Below are positions 45,601 to 55,474 of a DNA stretch of 64,000 bases, in pieces. Position numbers and translations under genes: made by a program. The stretch is from contig NZ_NGVS01000031.1 of NCBI RefSeq assembly GCF_002777975.1, positions 186,563-250,562 of the forward strand, in the 5' to 3' direction. Below the pieces are notes generated by a model. The model ran no database searches and was not told the DNA's origin. It worked only from the letters and a program-made list of their open reading frames with translations. The stretch is from Shewanella carassii (GTDB taxonomy: Bacteria; Pseudomonadota; Gammaproteobacteria; Enterobacterales; Shewanellaceae). Position 1 is the stretch's first letter; every line of letters starts with the position of its first letter.

Positions 45601-47403
45601 TTGTCTGCTCCTCAAATCGCTTCGGCTCGGATCCTGCCCTGGATCCTGAGCTTTCTTAAGCCTTATCGTTTGCGGGTCGCCCTGGCGCTGCTGTTTCTGC
45701 TGCTGGGGTCACTGGCCTGGCTGGCCCTGGGACAAGGGGTTCGCTTGATAGTGGATGAGGGCTTTATGGCCGACAACTCGGGCCGCCTCAACGAAATTGT
45801 GTTGTTTATTCTGGGGATCACCCTGGTCAGTGCCGTGGCCGTGTTCTGCCGCTTTTATCTGATGACCTGGCTCGGTGAGAAAGTCAGCAACGATATTCGC
45901 CGCTTGGTGTATCACAGGTTACTGGAACAAAGCCCGGTGTTTTTCGCCCGCTTGCGCACCGGGGAGATCATCTCCCGCTTTACCGCCGACAGTACTCTGT
46001 TGCAGACAGTTATCGGTTCTAGCCTGTCGATGGCACTGAGATCTTCAGTGACCACTATAGGTGGCTTGGTGATGATGGCTTTTACCAGCATCAAGCTCAC
46101 GGCCTTGGTGCTGCTGGCCGTGCCGCTGGTGTTGGTGCCTGTGGGCTTACTCGGGCGGCGGGTACGCAAGCTTGCGCGCACCAGTCAGGACAGTGTCGCC
46201 GATCTCGGCGCCTATGTGGATGAAACCTTGCATGAGATCCACACGGTACAATCCTATGGTCACGAGGCTCACGATCGCGATAATTTTGACGGCTACTTGG
46301 CGGCGGTGATGCGCGCAGCCAGTGGCCGCATCCGCTATCGCTCGGCGCTGATCTCCTCTGTCATGTTGCTGACTATCGGCGCCATAGTGGCTGTGACCTG
46401 GGTGGGGGCCAGAGACGTAATGGCCGGAGTGGTCAGCGCCGGTGAGCTGTCGGCATTCATGTTTTACGCCATGATGGTGGCCGGCGCCGTGGCCACCATA
46501 AGCGAAGTGATAGGGGATATTCAGCGGGCTGCCGGTGCCAGCGAACGCTTGATGGAGCTGGCCGAGTCCAAGGCAAATATTGCCGAGCCGGCCAAGCCGC
46601 TGGCGCTGCCCTGTCCGCTCAAGGGAGAACTCAAGATAGAGCAGCTGAGTTTTGCCTATGATGAGGGCGCAGCTGTGCTTGAGGATCTTAATATCCATAT
46701 TCAACCCGGTGAACGGGTGGCTCTGGTTGGGCCCAGCGGCGCCGGCAAGAGTACGTTGTTTCAGCTGCTGCAGCGTTTCTATCAGCCGAGTTGCGGCCGC
46801 ATTCTGCTCGATGGTGTCGATATCGCTTCTGTATCATTGGCGAGCCTGAGGGCACAGTTTGCCCTGGTGCCCCAGGAGTCGGTGATCTTCGCCACCAGTG
46901 TGCTGGAAAATGTGCGTTATGGCCGCCCGGAGGCCAGCCTGGAAGAGGTGGTTGCCGCCTGCAAGGGCGCCAGAGCTCATGAATTTATCAGTGAGTTTGC
47001 CCAGGGGTATGATACCTATTTGGGTGAGCGTGGCGTGCGCCTTTCCGGTGGTCAAAAGCAGCGAATTGCCATTGCCCGCGCCATCTTGGCCCGCAGGCCT
47101 ATACTGCTGCTCGATGAAGCCACCAGTGCCCTGGATGCGGTCAGTGAAGTCAAGGTCAAGCAGGCTTTGGATGAGTTGATGGCGGGACGAACCACGCTCA
47201 TCATAGCTCACAGGTTGGCGACAGTGCTCAATGCTGACCGTATTCTGGTGCTGGAGCGGGGGCGATTATTGGCCAGTGGCAGCCACAGCGAGTTGATGCA
47301 AACCAGCCCGCTGTACCGTGAGTTTGCCAGTCTGCAGTTGCTCGCGCCCGATAGTCTGGCCGGGAGCTCACACGAGCCCGGGCAGGCATCATCGCTGGCT
47401 TGA
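45601..47403 (+). CDS. MsbA-like ABC exporter (fused permease-ATPase)
   Basis: A half-transporter of about 600 residues. The frame is open from 45433, but residues encoded before about 45600 look non-coding; the TTG at 45601 just before SAPQIASARILPWILSFLKPYRL is a plausible start with a weak ribosome site. Six membrane helices (TMD) are followed by an ATPase with VGPSGAGKSTLFQLLQRF, Q-loop VPQESVIF, signature RLSGGQKQRIAIARA and Walker B LLLDEATSALD. It acts as a homodimer; the lipid or drug substrate is not known. Confidence 0.88.
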   Translation: MSAPQIASARILPWILSFLKPYRLRVALALLFLLLGSLAWLALGQGVRLIVDEGFMADNSGRLNEIVLFILGITLVSAVAVFCRFYLMTWLGEKVSNDIRRLVYHRLLEQSPVFFARLRTGEIISRFTADSTLLQTVIGSSLSMALRSSVTTIGGLVMMAFTSIKLTALVLLAVPLVLVPVGLLGRRVRKLARTSQDSVADLGAYVDETLHEIHTVQSYGHEAHDRDNFDGYLAAVMRAASGRIRYRSALISSVMLLTIGAIVAVTWVGARDVMAGVVSAGELSAFMFYAMMVAGAVATISEVIGDIQRAAGASERLMELAESKANIAEPAKPLALPCPLKGELKIEQLSFAYDEGAAVLEDLNIHIQPGERVALVGPSGAGKSTLFQLLQRFYQPSCGRILLDGVDIASVSLASLRAQFALVPQESVIFATSVLENVRYGRPEASLEEVVAACKGARAHEFISEFAQGYDTYLGERGVRLSGGQKQRIAIARAILARRPILLLDEATSALDAVSEVKVKQALDELMAGRTTLIIAHRLATVLNADRILVLERGRLLASGSHSELMQTSPLYREFASLQLLAPDSLAGSSHEPGQASSLA

Positions 47404-47405
47404 TC

Positions 47406-48155
47406 TCAGCGCTTCTGTTTTAAATAAATAATCAGTCCAGTCACCGCCAGTAATAATAAGGCGATCGCCGCCAGATCCATCAGATAACTGCCGGCAGCGC
47501 CGAAGATTCGGCCGCTGTGCAGATCCTGAAGAACCCTGTGCCAGGACAGGCGACTGGCGCGAATATCTCCGAGCAACTGCTGCGTTTGTATCTTTGCCCC
47601 TTCGAGTGGTTTTATCCAGGGGAGGGCCACCAGGCTGGTGGCCGCTTGCCAATCCAACAGTTCGCTGTCGCTGCGATATTGGCCCCGGGGTGTTTTCAGC
47701 CAGACACTGCCGGGCTCGACCGCCATGGCGTTTATCTGCGGCGGCAAACCTGTCAGCTCGGTTTGGGTTTCCAGCACAGCAAGATCCTGGCTCAAAATCG
47801 TTAAACTGTTTCGGGTCAGCAGCAGCCACTTGTCTTCAAAGGGAGCTATGGCCAGTATCTCATCGGTTTGCTCGGCTAGCGGCGTGCCGGCTATCCAGGC
47901 CTGTCCCTGACTGCTGCCCGCCAGCGGCTGGGCTTGCCAGACTTTGACATCTTCCGGGGCGCCAATGCCGTAATAGTCTTGCAGCCATTGCCAGTGCACG
48001 CCTTGGGATAGGTTCAGCTCACGGCTGTGATTCAAAGCCAGGCCGGTCAGAGTCAGCAGCAACACAAGCACACTGCTGATGATGCCAATACGTCTGTGCC
48101 AGGGGCGCAGGGTGCGCAGGAGACGGACTCGAAAGTCCGGATGTTTACGTGTCAT
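47406..48155 (-). CDS. PepSY-associated membrane protein
   Basis: Encodes 249 residues. An N-terminal basic segment and helix (RPWHRRIGIISSVLVLLLTLTGLALNHS, about 17-44), a periplasmic beta-rich region of about 170 residues, the SWHRVLQDLHSGRIFG motif and a C-terminal helix (about 223-243) are typical of PepSY-associated TM proteins. Some members are haem-containing inner-membrane electron carriers; the two conserved His-helix motifs fit that. It overlaps the FMN-binding gene by 4 bp. Last gene of a three-gene operon. Confidence 0.85.
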   Translation of the reverse strand: MTRKHPDFRVRLLRTLRPWHRRIGIISSVLVLLLTLTGLALNHSRELNLSQGVHWQWLQDYYGIGAPEDVKVWQAQPLAGSSQGQAWIAGTPLAEQTDEILAIAPFEDKWLLLTRNSLTILSQDLAVLETQTELTGLPPQINAMAVEPGSVWLKTPRGQYRSDSELLDWQAATSLVALPWIKPLEGAKIQTQQLLGDIRASRLSWHRVLQDLHSGRIFGAAGSYLMDLAAIALLLLAVTGLIIYLKQKR

Positions 48156-48724
48156 CTGGGCTCGCTGTTTTGTTGCAGGCTGTGTTGTTGCAGACCGTGT
48201 TGCAGGCTGAGTTGCTGGTCAAGATAGAGGGCGATGCGGGCCAGTTTGGTTAGGGCCCTGACGGAAAGTGTCGCTCCGGTAATGCCATCTATATGTTTGT
48301 CCAGCTGTTTATCTTTTGTGAGTGTTGCCGATTTAAATTGATCGGTAAAGAAGTCGTGCCTGACCTCATCACCGCGGCTCTCGCGGTAGATAAGCACCTT
48401 GGTGCGATAAATCTGTCCATGGCGCACCTGAATGCCAACCGTGATTGGCGCTTCTTTGCCTATCTCCTCGAGGATCCAGACAGTGTCGTCTCCCTGCTGC
48501 CAATAGCGGGTACGCAGCGGCCGAAAATCGTGGGCCAGTATCTCTTCTATGATCTGGCGTTGCTCGGCGCTGAACCAAAAGACTTTGGCTTTCGCTTGAC
48601 CTTTACCTTGGGAGCCCAAGGCCTGGGTGACAAAGTCTGCCGGGCTTTGGTAAACGCTTTGCGCCGCTTGGGTTTGAGCGAACGGCAGCAAAAACAGTGA
48701 GAGTAGTGCAATAAGAGTCTTCAT
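48152..48724 (-). CDS. Periplasmic FMN-binding protein
   Basis: Encodes 190 residues with a signal peptide (LIALLSLFLLPFAQTQA, cleaved near 20). The FMN-binding domain ends with DGITGATLSVRALTKLAR (about 145-162), whose Thr in the S/T-GAT motif is the usual covalent flavin attachment site (by ApbE, not in this window). It sits between the porin and the PepSY membrane protein and probably shuttles electrons in the periplasm. The tail is a Gln/His-rich LQQHSLQQNS stretch. Confidence 0.9.
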   Translation of the reverse strand: MKTLIALLSLFLLPFAQTQAAQSVYQSPADFVTQALGSQGKGQAKAKVFWFSAEQRQIIEEILAHDFRPLRTRYWQQGDDTVWILEEIGKEAPITVGIQVRHGQIYRTKVLIYRESRGDEVRHDFFTDQFKSATLTKDKQLDKHIDGITGATLSVRALTKLARIALYLDQQLSLQHGLQQHSLQQNSEPR

Positions 48725-48766
48725 AAATGCCTCAACGAGGGTGCCCCAGAGGGCACCTAAAGATCA

Positions 48767-49987
48767 TCAGAACTGATAACCTACGCCCAGATTGAACCCA
48801 TCTGAGTCTGACTTACCGCCACGTTTTTCGTAGTCGGCCTTGAACACCACATTCTCGTGCAACCAGTAGTTGATACCCACATTGGTTTGAGTTTCTTTGG
48901 TGTCTTGATTGTCACCGGCATTGTTGTCCCATTCGTTGTAGCGGGCGAAGATGCCGAACTGCTCGTTAAAGCGGTAGGACGGCTCTATATACCAGCCATT
49001 TTGCTTGTCGCGACCCAGGGCTTCTGCTTCAAATCCATCTATGTCCCACTCGGCATAGAGGGCTCTGATGCTGAAGTTTTCTATGTGGTAGATGGCGTGC
49101 GCCGACCACATCAGAGCCGAGGCGGTGTCTACACTGGCTTCGCCTTGAGTCAGATCCGATTGGTACTGAACCGTGGCGGCCAGCTCCAGACCGGGAACGG
49201 CTGTGTATTTCACCCGGCCGGTATAGGCCAGATCGTCAGCCTTGGCCTCGGAAACCTTTTGGCGACCGCTTCTTGGCTTATAGGCATTTTTACCTGTGGT
49301 AGGGACATTCAGGCCCGAGGTCACGGCCGCATCGAAGGCCAGTCCGGGAGCCGCCTGGATATTCATTGCCAGACCCGCTTCCCACCAGGTAGCCGGGAGT
49401 ATGTCTTTCTCAACCGGGTTGCGCTCGACACCATAAAATGCCGGTGGCTCGTGGGTTTCATTGATGATGCCAACCGGCATCAGGAACAGACCCGCCTTGG
49501 CAGTCAGTGCTTGGTTGAAGTCGTGCTCTATGTAGGCCTGCTCCAGCTCGACTTCGCCATTTTGACCATCGCCTGAGATGGAGTGCTCCACTTCCAGCTC
49601 GGAGAAGAAACGGGTGTTTTCGGTAAACTCATGGCCGAAGAAGAGCACGAAACGGTGGAAGTCGAACTCTTTCTTATCCTCGCCCAGCTTGTTGTCTATG
49701 TTGTTGTAGTGCAGCTCGCCATAGCCGCCAATAGTGGTGGCGGTTTTTTGCGGGGTGGCATCTACCACCTCGGCGGTCTGTTCAACCCGCTCAGCAGTTT
49801 GCTCGACCCGCTCGGCAGTTTGTTGCTGACGCTTTTCGGTTTCTGCCAGACGGCGCTCCAGATCCTTGAGGACCTTTTGCTGCTGTTCGATGATTTTGCG
49901 TAGCTCCTGAGTCTCGTCCGAGGCGAATGCCTGCGGGCCGCACAGGGCTGTCAGTAGCGCACTGGCAATGAGAGTTTTCTTGATCAT
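48767..49987 (-). CDS. Porin with N-terminal coiled coil
   Basis: Encodes 406 residues. The signal peptide ends at QAFA (about 22), and a coiled coil (about 25-78) contains the repeated heptads RVEQTAE. A beta-barrel begins TTIGGYGELHYNN and ends LGVGYQF with a terminal Phe, resembling the OprO/OprP-like or DUF3138-type porin class. Downstream genes encode an FMN-binding and a PepSY protein. The Fur-type palindrome upstream suggests iron limitation as the signal; the substrate may be an iron complex, but this is inferred. Confidence 0.85.
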   Translation of the reverse strand: MIKKTLIASALLTALCGPQAFASDETQELRKIIEQQQKVLKDLERRLAETEKRQQQTAERVEQTAERVEQTAEVVDATPQKTATTIGGYGELHYNNIDNKLGEDKKEFDFHRFVLFFGHEFTENTRFFSELEVEHSISGDGQNGEVELEQAYIEHDFNQALTAKAGLFLMPVGIINETHEPPAFYGVERNPVEKDILPATWWEAGLAMNIQAAPGLAFDAAVTSGLNVPTTGKNAYKPRSGRQKVSEAKADDLAYTGRVKYTAVPGLELAATVQYQSDLTQGEASVDTASALMWSAHAIYHIENFSIRALYAEWDIDGFEAEALGRDKQNGWYIEPSYRFNEQFGIFARYNEWDNNAGDNQDTKETQTNVGINYWLHENVVFKADYEKRGGKSDSDGFNLGVGYQF

Positions 49988-50387
49988 CTTGGTTCCCGTT
50001 GTGATGTTACTGTTGTTGAAATCGAGCGAATTCTAGCAATTGATTTAATAAATGCAAACGATTTGCATTTATTGTTGTGATCAAAGTTAACAAATGTCAG
50101 CGTCTGTAAACCGAGTTGTTATTGTTGAGGTTTTGCCTGAAAAACTGGCTTTACAAAGTAAGCTTTTGATCTTTTGAGCAAAGTAGTAAGGCTGTATTTG
50201 AGTTATCCAGCAGAGCTTGGAACCATTTTCGGATAAAGTCGCTGAAGTGCGATTGCTTGATTTTTAAACATTTAACCTTGGCTGGAAGTCAAGGCCAACA
50301 GATCGGGTGAGTTATTTGTCAAAAGGCGGTTAAACTGATAAACCTTTTTATTCCGGTTAGCCTTGGCTTTGTGAGTGTTCGAATAAG
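49988..50387. other. Divergent intergenic region
   Basis: About 400 bp between the porin operon (minus) and the DUF3581 gene (plus). The only striking element is the palindrome at 50047-50073. The rest is AT-rich promoter-like sequence with no supported gene. Confidence 0.5.
50047..50073. promoter_or_regulatory. Candidate Fur box
   Basis: Perfect 12-bp inverted repeat AATAAATGCAAA-CGA-TTTGCATTTATT about 60 bp upstream of the porin start. ATGCAAA/TTTGCAT half-sites occur in Fur boxes of marine gammaproteobacteria. The repeat is certain; the regulator is inferred. Confidence 0.55.
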
Positions 50388-51119
50388 ATGTTTCTAGTTG
50401 ATTATTTTAAAAGAGAAAATAACCAAATAACCATAGGCCGCAAGCAGGCCAGTGATTTTGCCAAGGGAGTCGCAGGGGATTTCAATCCTATCCATGATGA
50501 GGATGCCAAGCGTTTTTGCGTTCCAGGCGATCTTCTGTTTGCCCTGGTGTTGAACGATTATGGCCTTAGCCGCCGGATGCTGTTCAAGTTTGAAGGCATG
50601 GTCGGTGACGGCGTATGTCTGCATTTTCCTGGTGACCAGGGGGCCGAGCTGGCGATAGAAGATGAGCGCGGCAAACGCTACCTGAATGTCCATCGCGAAG
50701 GTGAAACGCGCCACTGCGAGCGGCAACTGGAGTCATTTGTCCGCAGTTATGTGGCTTTTTCCGGTCTCAACTTTACCCATGTTTTGGTGCCTTTGATGCG
50801 CGAGCATCAGGTCACCATTAATCCGGCGCGGCCCTTGGTTATCTATGAAAGCATGGGGTTTGAGCTGGACACCCTGGAGTTTGAGCAGGTTAAACTGGAG
50901 CTGATTAACAGCAATCTCAAAGTCGATGGCAAACGCGGCGATGTGACGCTGGATTTCGCGCTTATCAGTGATGATAAACAGGTAGGAACCGGACGTAAGA
51001 CCTTGGTACTCAGTGGCTTACGTCCTTTCGACGAGGCGGCAGTGGAGGCCATGGTCAGTGAGTATCAGGCGCGCCGCGATGGCAGCTGGAATGGCGGCGG
51101 CTCGCAGACAAACGCTTGA
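50388..51119 (+). CDS. DUF3581 family protein
   Basis: Encodes 243 residues. The segment ASDFAKGVAGDFNPIHDEDAKRFCVPGDLLFALVL (about 21-55) resembles MaoC/hotdog thioester enzymes (the GDFNPIH motif), and the family DUF3581 is recognised by this and GMVGDGVCLHFP. A role in acyl-CoA or acyl-ACP chemistry is possible but unproven. Cytoplasmic. It converges on the diguanylate cyclase gene with only 2 bp between stop codons and no terminator between them. Confidence 0.88.
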   Translation: MFLVDYFKRENNQITIGRKQASDFAKGVAGDFNPIHDEDAKRFCVPGDLLFALVLNDYGLSRRMLFKFEGMVGDGVCLHFPGDQGAELAIEDERGKRYLNVHREGETRHCERQLESFVRSYVAFSGLNFTHVLVPLMREHQVTINPARPLVIYESMGFELDTLEFEQVKLELINSNLKVDGKRGDVTLDFALISDDKQVGTGRKTLVLSGLRPFDEAAVEAMVSEYQARRDGSWNGGGSQTNA

Positions 51120-51121
51120 AT

Positions 51122-53101
51122 TCAAACTGCGTTGGCTTCTGAGTCCTGTGCCAGCTCACTTTCGACTCGATTACGCCCAAGCTGCTTAGCCTGATACAGG
51201 AGTTTATCCGCAGTATCAGTCAGTTGACTGAAGCTTTGGCAACCGTCGGCGTCCAAAGCCACTCCCTGGCTAACGGTGAGTCTCAGTGGCTCGCCATTTT
51301 CCAGGGTGAATATGTGCTCGGCCACGCTTTGCCTAAGGGTTTCGGCAACAGACACAGCGTCATTCAAGCCGGTATTGGGCAGCAATAACATAAACTCTTC
51401 ACCGCCAACCCGAGCCAGCAGATCATCCTTCCGCAGCAAGGCTTTCATCACCTTGGCCAGTTCGATCAGCACTCGGTCGCCGTTATTGTGGCCATGAGTG
51501 TCATTGACCTTTTTGAAGCTATCTATGTCGAGCGTGATTAACGCCAGCGGGCCATGTCTGCGCTGGACTTTGGCAGGCAGCAACAGTGTTTTTAGCCGAA
51601 CAAGCAGCGTGCGCCATTTGGACAGGGATTCTAGGCCTTTATCCTCTGAAGCTTGATGGTACAGCAACCAACCGGCCAGATAGCGGCGGTTATAGAGGCC
51701 GGTGAGGCTGTCGGTCTTGGCCAGCAGTCCCCACTTCAAGCGTGAGCGATTGAGCCAGAGAATGATGATAGTGGCCAGTAACAGCAGCAACAGGATGATG
51801 CTGCTGATGATATTGAGTTGATTCAGGGTAGTACGGTTGGTTTCCAGCTCCAGTTTTTGCAGTACGTTGTTCCAGTTGAGATCCTGGTTTTCAAATTCGA
51901 GACGTTCTAAGTTAAACAGTAACTGCTGGCGATCCAGATTACTGACCAACTCCTTGGAGCTGTATACGGCGAAGCGTTGCTGGTACTGCTCCAGCACCTC
52001 GTAGGCACGCTTGAAATTACCCAATCCGGCAAAGCCTTCGGCGCTGACCTTTAACAATTCTATCTGGGAGCGTAACAAGATTTGCTCCTTGGTCAAGCCG
52101 ATAAGCAGAGGGTCGACATAGACGGCCATCTCGGCATACTGATGCTTGTTGAGTAACTCTTGGGCCTTGAGCAGTTGAAAGCGGCTGGTATAGAGGGTTG
52201 AAGTCTCGCGATATTGCAACTTGTCGGCCAGTTGCAGGTGCTTTGCCATGGACGACACATCCCCGGAATCCCGGTACTTTAGCGCCAGTTCTACATTGAT
52301 GCGAAAGCGATACAGGCCGTAACCCAACACTCTGGCCAGCTCCAGCGCAGCTTGGTATTTGTCGATGGCGGCTTCTGCCTGGCCCTGACGTTCAGCCAGC
52401 TGCGCCAATTCCAATTGCACCAGCATCTGGTTGTAGGACATCCTTCTGTCCTTGAAAAAATTAAACGCCTTCTTGAGTAGTTTTTCTGAGCGCTCAAAGC
52501 CGTTGAGGCGCACCAGAAGTTGGCCCATGCCAAAGGAGATCCGTTCAAGCAACTCCTTGTCCTGGCTCTGATCGGCAGCGTCCAATGACAGCATCAGGCT
52601 GGCGTAGGATGCATCCAGCTTGCCCTGTTGTTCAAGCGCCTTGCTTTTCAGCAGCAGGGCTTCGGCCTGCAACGCCTTGTCGGCCGAATTTTGCTGACTA
52701 TCTATTACTTTTTGCAACTCGCTGATGGCCTGTGTGACCTTGCCGGTTTGCAACATCACCTGTACCAGTCTCAGCTCCAGCTGGCTATGTTCGCTGGTTC
52801 CCGGAACCGCCAGTTTCAGGCCCTCTTTGGCGGCTTGCTCGGCGGCGGGTATCTCATGCAGCAGCAGAGATACTGTCGCCTTGGTCAGGTAAAAACGGGT
52901 CAACAGAGGCTTGGGCAGGTCTTTGAGTTGTCCGCCTTCCATCTCATGCAGTTGAGCCTGCGCCCTTTGTGGCAAGGAATAGAGCTGGCTTTCAGCCCCC
53001 TTAAGCAGGCGGGAGAATTGCTCTGCATTGGCCGCCGATAGGCTCGGGCTGGCCAGTATAATCATTATTGCTATCCATGGCAGGCAGAAGCGTTTCTTCA
53101 T
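51122..53101 (-). CDS. TPR-containing membrane diguanylate cyclase
   Basis: Encodes 659 residues. The signal sequence ends near 24 (SPSLSAANA). Periplasmic TPR repeats span about 30-420, followed by one helix (about 430-452, NIISSIILLLLLLATIIILW). The GGDEF domain (about 470-650) has DSLTGLYNRRYLAG, DIDSFKKVNDTHGHNNGD and active site RVGGEEFMLLLP. It should make c-di-GMP in response to a periplasmic signal sensed by the TPR region. The RxxD inhibitory site is not evident. No phosphodiesterase is adjacent. Confidence 0.92.
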   Translation of the reverse strand: MKKRFCLPWIAIMIILASPSLSAANAEQFSRLLKGAESQLYSLPQRAQAQLHEMEGGQLKDLPKPLLTRFYLTKATVSLLLHEIPAAEQAAKEGLKLAVPGTSEHSQLELRLVQVMLQTGKVTQAISELQKVIDSQQNSADKALQAEALLLKSKALEQQGKLDASYASLMLSLDAADQSQDKELLERISFGMGQLLVRLNGFERSEKLLKKAFNFFKDRRMSYNQMLVQLELAQLAERQGQAEAAIDKYQAALELARVLGYGLYRFRINVELALKYRDSGDVSSMAKHLQLADKLQYRETSTLYTSRFQLLKAQELLNKHQYAEMAVYVDPLLIGLTKEQILLRSQIELLKVSAEGFAGLGNFKRAYEVLEQYQQRFAVYSSKELVSNLDRQQLLFNLERLEFENQDLNWNNVLQKLELETNRTTLNQLNIISSIILLLLLLATIIILWLNRSRLKWGLLAKTDSLTGLYNRRYLAGWLLYHQASEDKGLESLSKWRTLLVRLKTLLLPAKVQRRHGPLALITLDIDSFKKVNDTHGHNNGDRVLIELAKVMKALLRKDDLLARVGGEEFMLLLPNTGLNDAVSVAETLRQSVAEHIFTLENGEPLRLTVSQGVALDADGCQSFSQLTDTADKLLYQAKQLGRNRVESELAQDSEANAV

Positions 53102-53293
53102 ACTCTTGGTGCTCTTTGAATCGAAAATGTCTGATACAAGTGATATTGGGGAGGGATTATCGCGTTGGCGGCTTGGGTTTGTCTAATTATTCACGGACGA
53201 CTACTTAAGTTTGGGAATTGTCTGATAGAGCCGCTGCGCCCGCAGGAGCGAGGTGATCAACAAGTGAGGGGAAAGGTTGGTTGCAGTAAAACA

Positions 53294-53330
53294 GCGCCGA
53301 TAGCAGCAGATTTTGCTTGGCTATCGGCGC
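53294..53330 (-). terminator. Terminator of the TerC-family gene
   Basis: Perfect 11-bp stem GCGCCGATAGC (53294-53304) / GCTATCGGCGC (53320-53330) with a 15-base loop, followed on the minus strand by TGTTTTACT, just past the stop of the 53338-54936 gene. Confidence 0.82.
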
Positions 53331-53337
53331 TTGTGGA

Positions 53338-54936
53338 TCAGTTTTCTACTAGCGTTTGATAGGAGCCGTCGTTGGCTGGGCAGTTTTCAGTTTGCTGCTC
53401 CAGACGGCTTATTTTGACTTCGGCTATCTGGTGCTGATTCATCGCCGTCACCTCAAAGCGCCAAGGCATCAGAGTCAGTACGCTACCTGCTTCCGGGATT
53501 CGGCCAAAGCGCGCCAGCAACATGCCCGCCAGGGTGACGTACTCGTGATTATGGCTCTCGAGTTCATCGCAGCCCAGTAGCTTCTCCAACTGATGCAGGT
53601 TAATGCTGCCGCGAGCGCGCCAACCATCACCATCGATACGGATCTCTTCGGCCTCATCTTCCTGGGGCAGCTCGCCGACTATGGCTTCGAGAATGTCGTG
53701 GCCGCTGACCAGTCCCAATAGCGCTCCGAATTCATCGGTGACCAGTGCCATGTCGGCCTTGGCGCGTTTCAGCTCTTCCAACAAACGGAACACGCTGATG
53801 CTTTTCGGCACTATCACCGGCTTGTGGCCGGGGCGCAGACTCTGCAGCGGCCGTTGTTGTTCTATGGCGGCCAGCAACTCCTTGGCACTGACCAGTGCCA
53901 CGACCTTGTCTATGTCGCCGTCACACAGGGGGTACTGGCTGAAACTGTCGCTAAGCAGTTGCTGTTTTATCTGCTCGGAGCTGTGGCTGAGGTTAACCCA
54001 GCTTATTTCGGCCCGCGGTGTCATAATGCTCTTGATGCTGCGCTCGGCCAGAGTCAGCACCTCGCCGACCATGTTGCGTTCATCTTCACCAAAGCACTTA
54101 CTTAGGGCGCGCTCGTCTTCGGGCAACTCTTCATCTTCTTCAATTTCTTCAAACTGCTTCTTGCCGCCCATCAACTTAAAGATGGCGTTGGCCGTCCTGT
54201 CCCTCAAGGGTTTGCGGGCCTCTCGTTGTTCGAACCTGCGTTGCCCCAACTGGTTGAAGAACTCGATCATGATGGAGAAACCTATGGCGGCATACAGATA
54301 GCCTTTGGGAATATGGAAACCAAAGCCTTCGGCCACCAGGCTGAAACCTATCATCAGCAGGAAGCTGAGACAGAGCACCACCACGGTTGGGTGGGCGTTG
54401 ACAAAGCGAGTCAGCGGTTTGGAAGCCAGCAACATCACGGTCATGGCCACCACTACGGCTGTCATCATCACCCAGAGTTCATCCACCATGCCGACCGCAG
54501 TGATGATGGAGTCGATGGAGAATACCGCATCCAGCACCAATATTTGGGTCACAACTATGCCAAAGCCGGCATAGGCGACTTTCTGGCCAATTTCCGGCTC
54601 TTTGGACTCCAGCCTTTCATGCAGTTCGCTGGTGGCCTTGAACAGCAGGAACAGACCACCGGATATCAGGATCAGATCCCGTCCGGAAAAACTGAAATTG
54701 GCAAGGCTGAACAGAGGTTGGTTGAGGGTGACCAGCCAGGACACCACGGCCAACAGGCCAAGGCGCATCAACAGGGCCAGCGACAGGCCTATGACCCGGG
54801 CTTTGTCTCTTTGATGTTGAGGGAGTTTTTTAACCAGAATGGCAATAAATACCAGGTTGTCTATGCCGAGAACTATCTCGAGGATGATAAGGGTAAAGAG
54901 TCCGATCCATATGTGTGGGTCGAGCAAAAGTTCCAT
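53338..54936 (-). CDS. TerC-CBS-CorC transporter-like protein (YegH/YoaE type)
   Basis: The ATG at 54936 gives [20 protein letters not shown], matching YegH-type starts; a TTG at 54957 also exists. About 532 residues: a TerC membrane domain with seven helices (about 1-235, [15 protein letters not shown] and [14 protein letters not shown] with conserved Asp), a CBS pair (about 290-415, [27 protein letters not shown]) and a CorC/HlyC transporter-associated domain (about 425-510). The family is linked to metal (Mn2+) export or tolerance. Monocistronic with a terminator. Confidence 0.92.
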   Translation of the reverse strand: MELLLDPHIWIGLFTLIILEIVLGIDNLVFIAILVKKLPQHQRDKARVIGLSLALLMRLGLLAVVSWLVTLNQPLFSLANFSFSGRDLILISGGLFLLFKATSELHERLESKEPEIGQKVAYAGFGIVVTQILVLDAVFSIDSIITAVGMVDELWVMMTAVVVAMTVMLLASKPLTRFVNAHPTVVVLCLSFLLMIGFSLVAEGFGFHIPKGYLYAAIGFSIMIEFFNQLGQRRFEQREARKPLRDRTANAIFKLMGGKKQFEEIEEDEELPEDERALSKCFGEDERNMVGEVLTLAERSIKSIMTPRAEISWVNLSHSSEQIKQQLLSDSFSQYPLCDGDIDKVVALVSAKELLAAIEQQRPLQSLRPGHKPVIVPKSISVFRLLEELKRAKADMALVTDEFGALLGLVSGHDILEAIVGELPQEDEAEEIRIDGDGWRARGSINLHQLEKLLGCDELESHNHEYVTLAGMLLARFGRIPEAGSVLTLMPWRFEVTAMNQHQIAEVKISRLEQQTENCPANDGSYQTLVEN

Positions 54937-54957
54937 AGTGGTGAACCAAGGGCTCAA

Positions 54958-55274
54958 ATTGGGTTTAACTTGAGCCTATTGCAGCATAACTTGGGTGGAA
55001 TGCTGAATTAATTTTGGTTAATCATTTTTGAGCACAACAGAAGGTGAGTGCAACATTATGTCTACACCATTCGGGGCGTTGAGCTGTGTTTGGTTTTTTG
55101 AAACGCAAGATTTCTTAAAATTATTAAAACTATCAATTTGTTACATTTATTTTTGGTTGAATGAACGTCAGTGCTGGCTATTCCAAATGCCTATTGGGGC
55201 TTAGTTACTTGACTGGGCCATTCATGGCTATCTATCAGCTGGATAACCCTAAAGCCTATCATCGGAGAGAATCA
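54958..55274. other. Intergenic region upstream of the ynb-like operon
   Basis: About 320 bp with no supported gene. AT-rich blocks at 55010-55050 and 55100-55160 probably carry promoters for the TerC-family gene (minus) and the ynb-like operon (plus). Confidence 0.45.
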
Positions 55275-55343
55275 ATGGACTGGATACAGAGAGGTGTAGC
55301 GGCATTTTTGTCCCTTGCTGGGGGCGCCGCCACTGTGGCGTGA
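55275..55343 (+). CDS. Possible 22-residue small membrane peptide
   Basis: ATG 55275 with GGAGAG five bases upstream encodes MDWIQRGVAAFLSLAGGAAT followed by VA and TGA. The good ribosome site and hydrophobic, Ala/Gly-rich sequence suggest a small membrane peptide or a leader peptide for the operon starting at 55475. Too short to assign. Confidence 0.35.
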   Translation: MDWIQRGVAAFLSLAGGAATVA

Positions 55344-55474
55344 TTCAGCCGCGGCTTTTTCCCTCAAGCACTTTGAAGCGCACTAAAAATCAGGCATAGT
55401 GCGCTCTGGTCATTTGCGCGAGACTCAAGGATGACTGTGAGAACTTTTCTTTCTCGATTAGGATGTTGTAGCCA

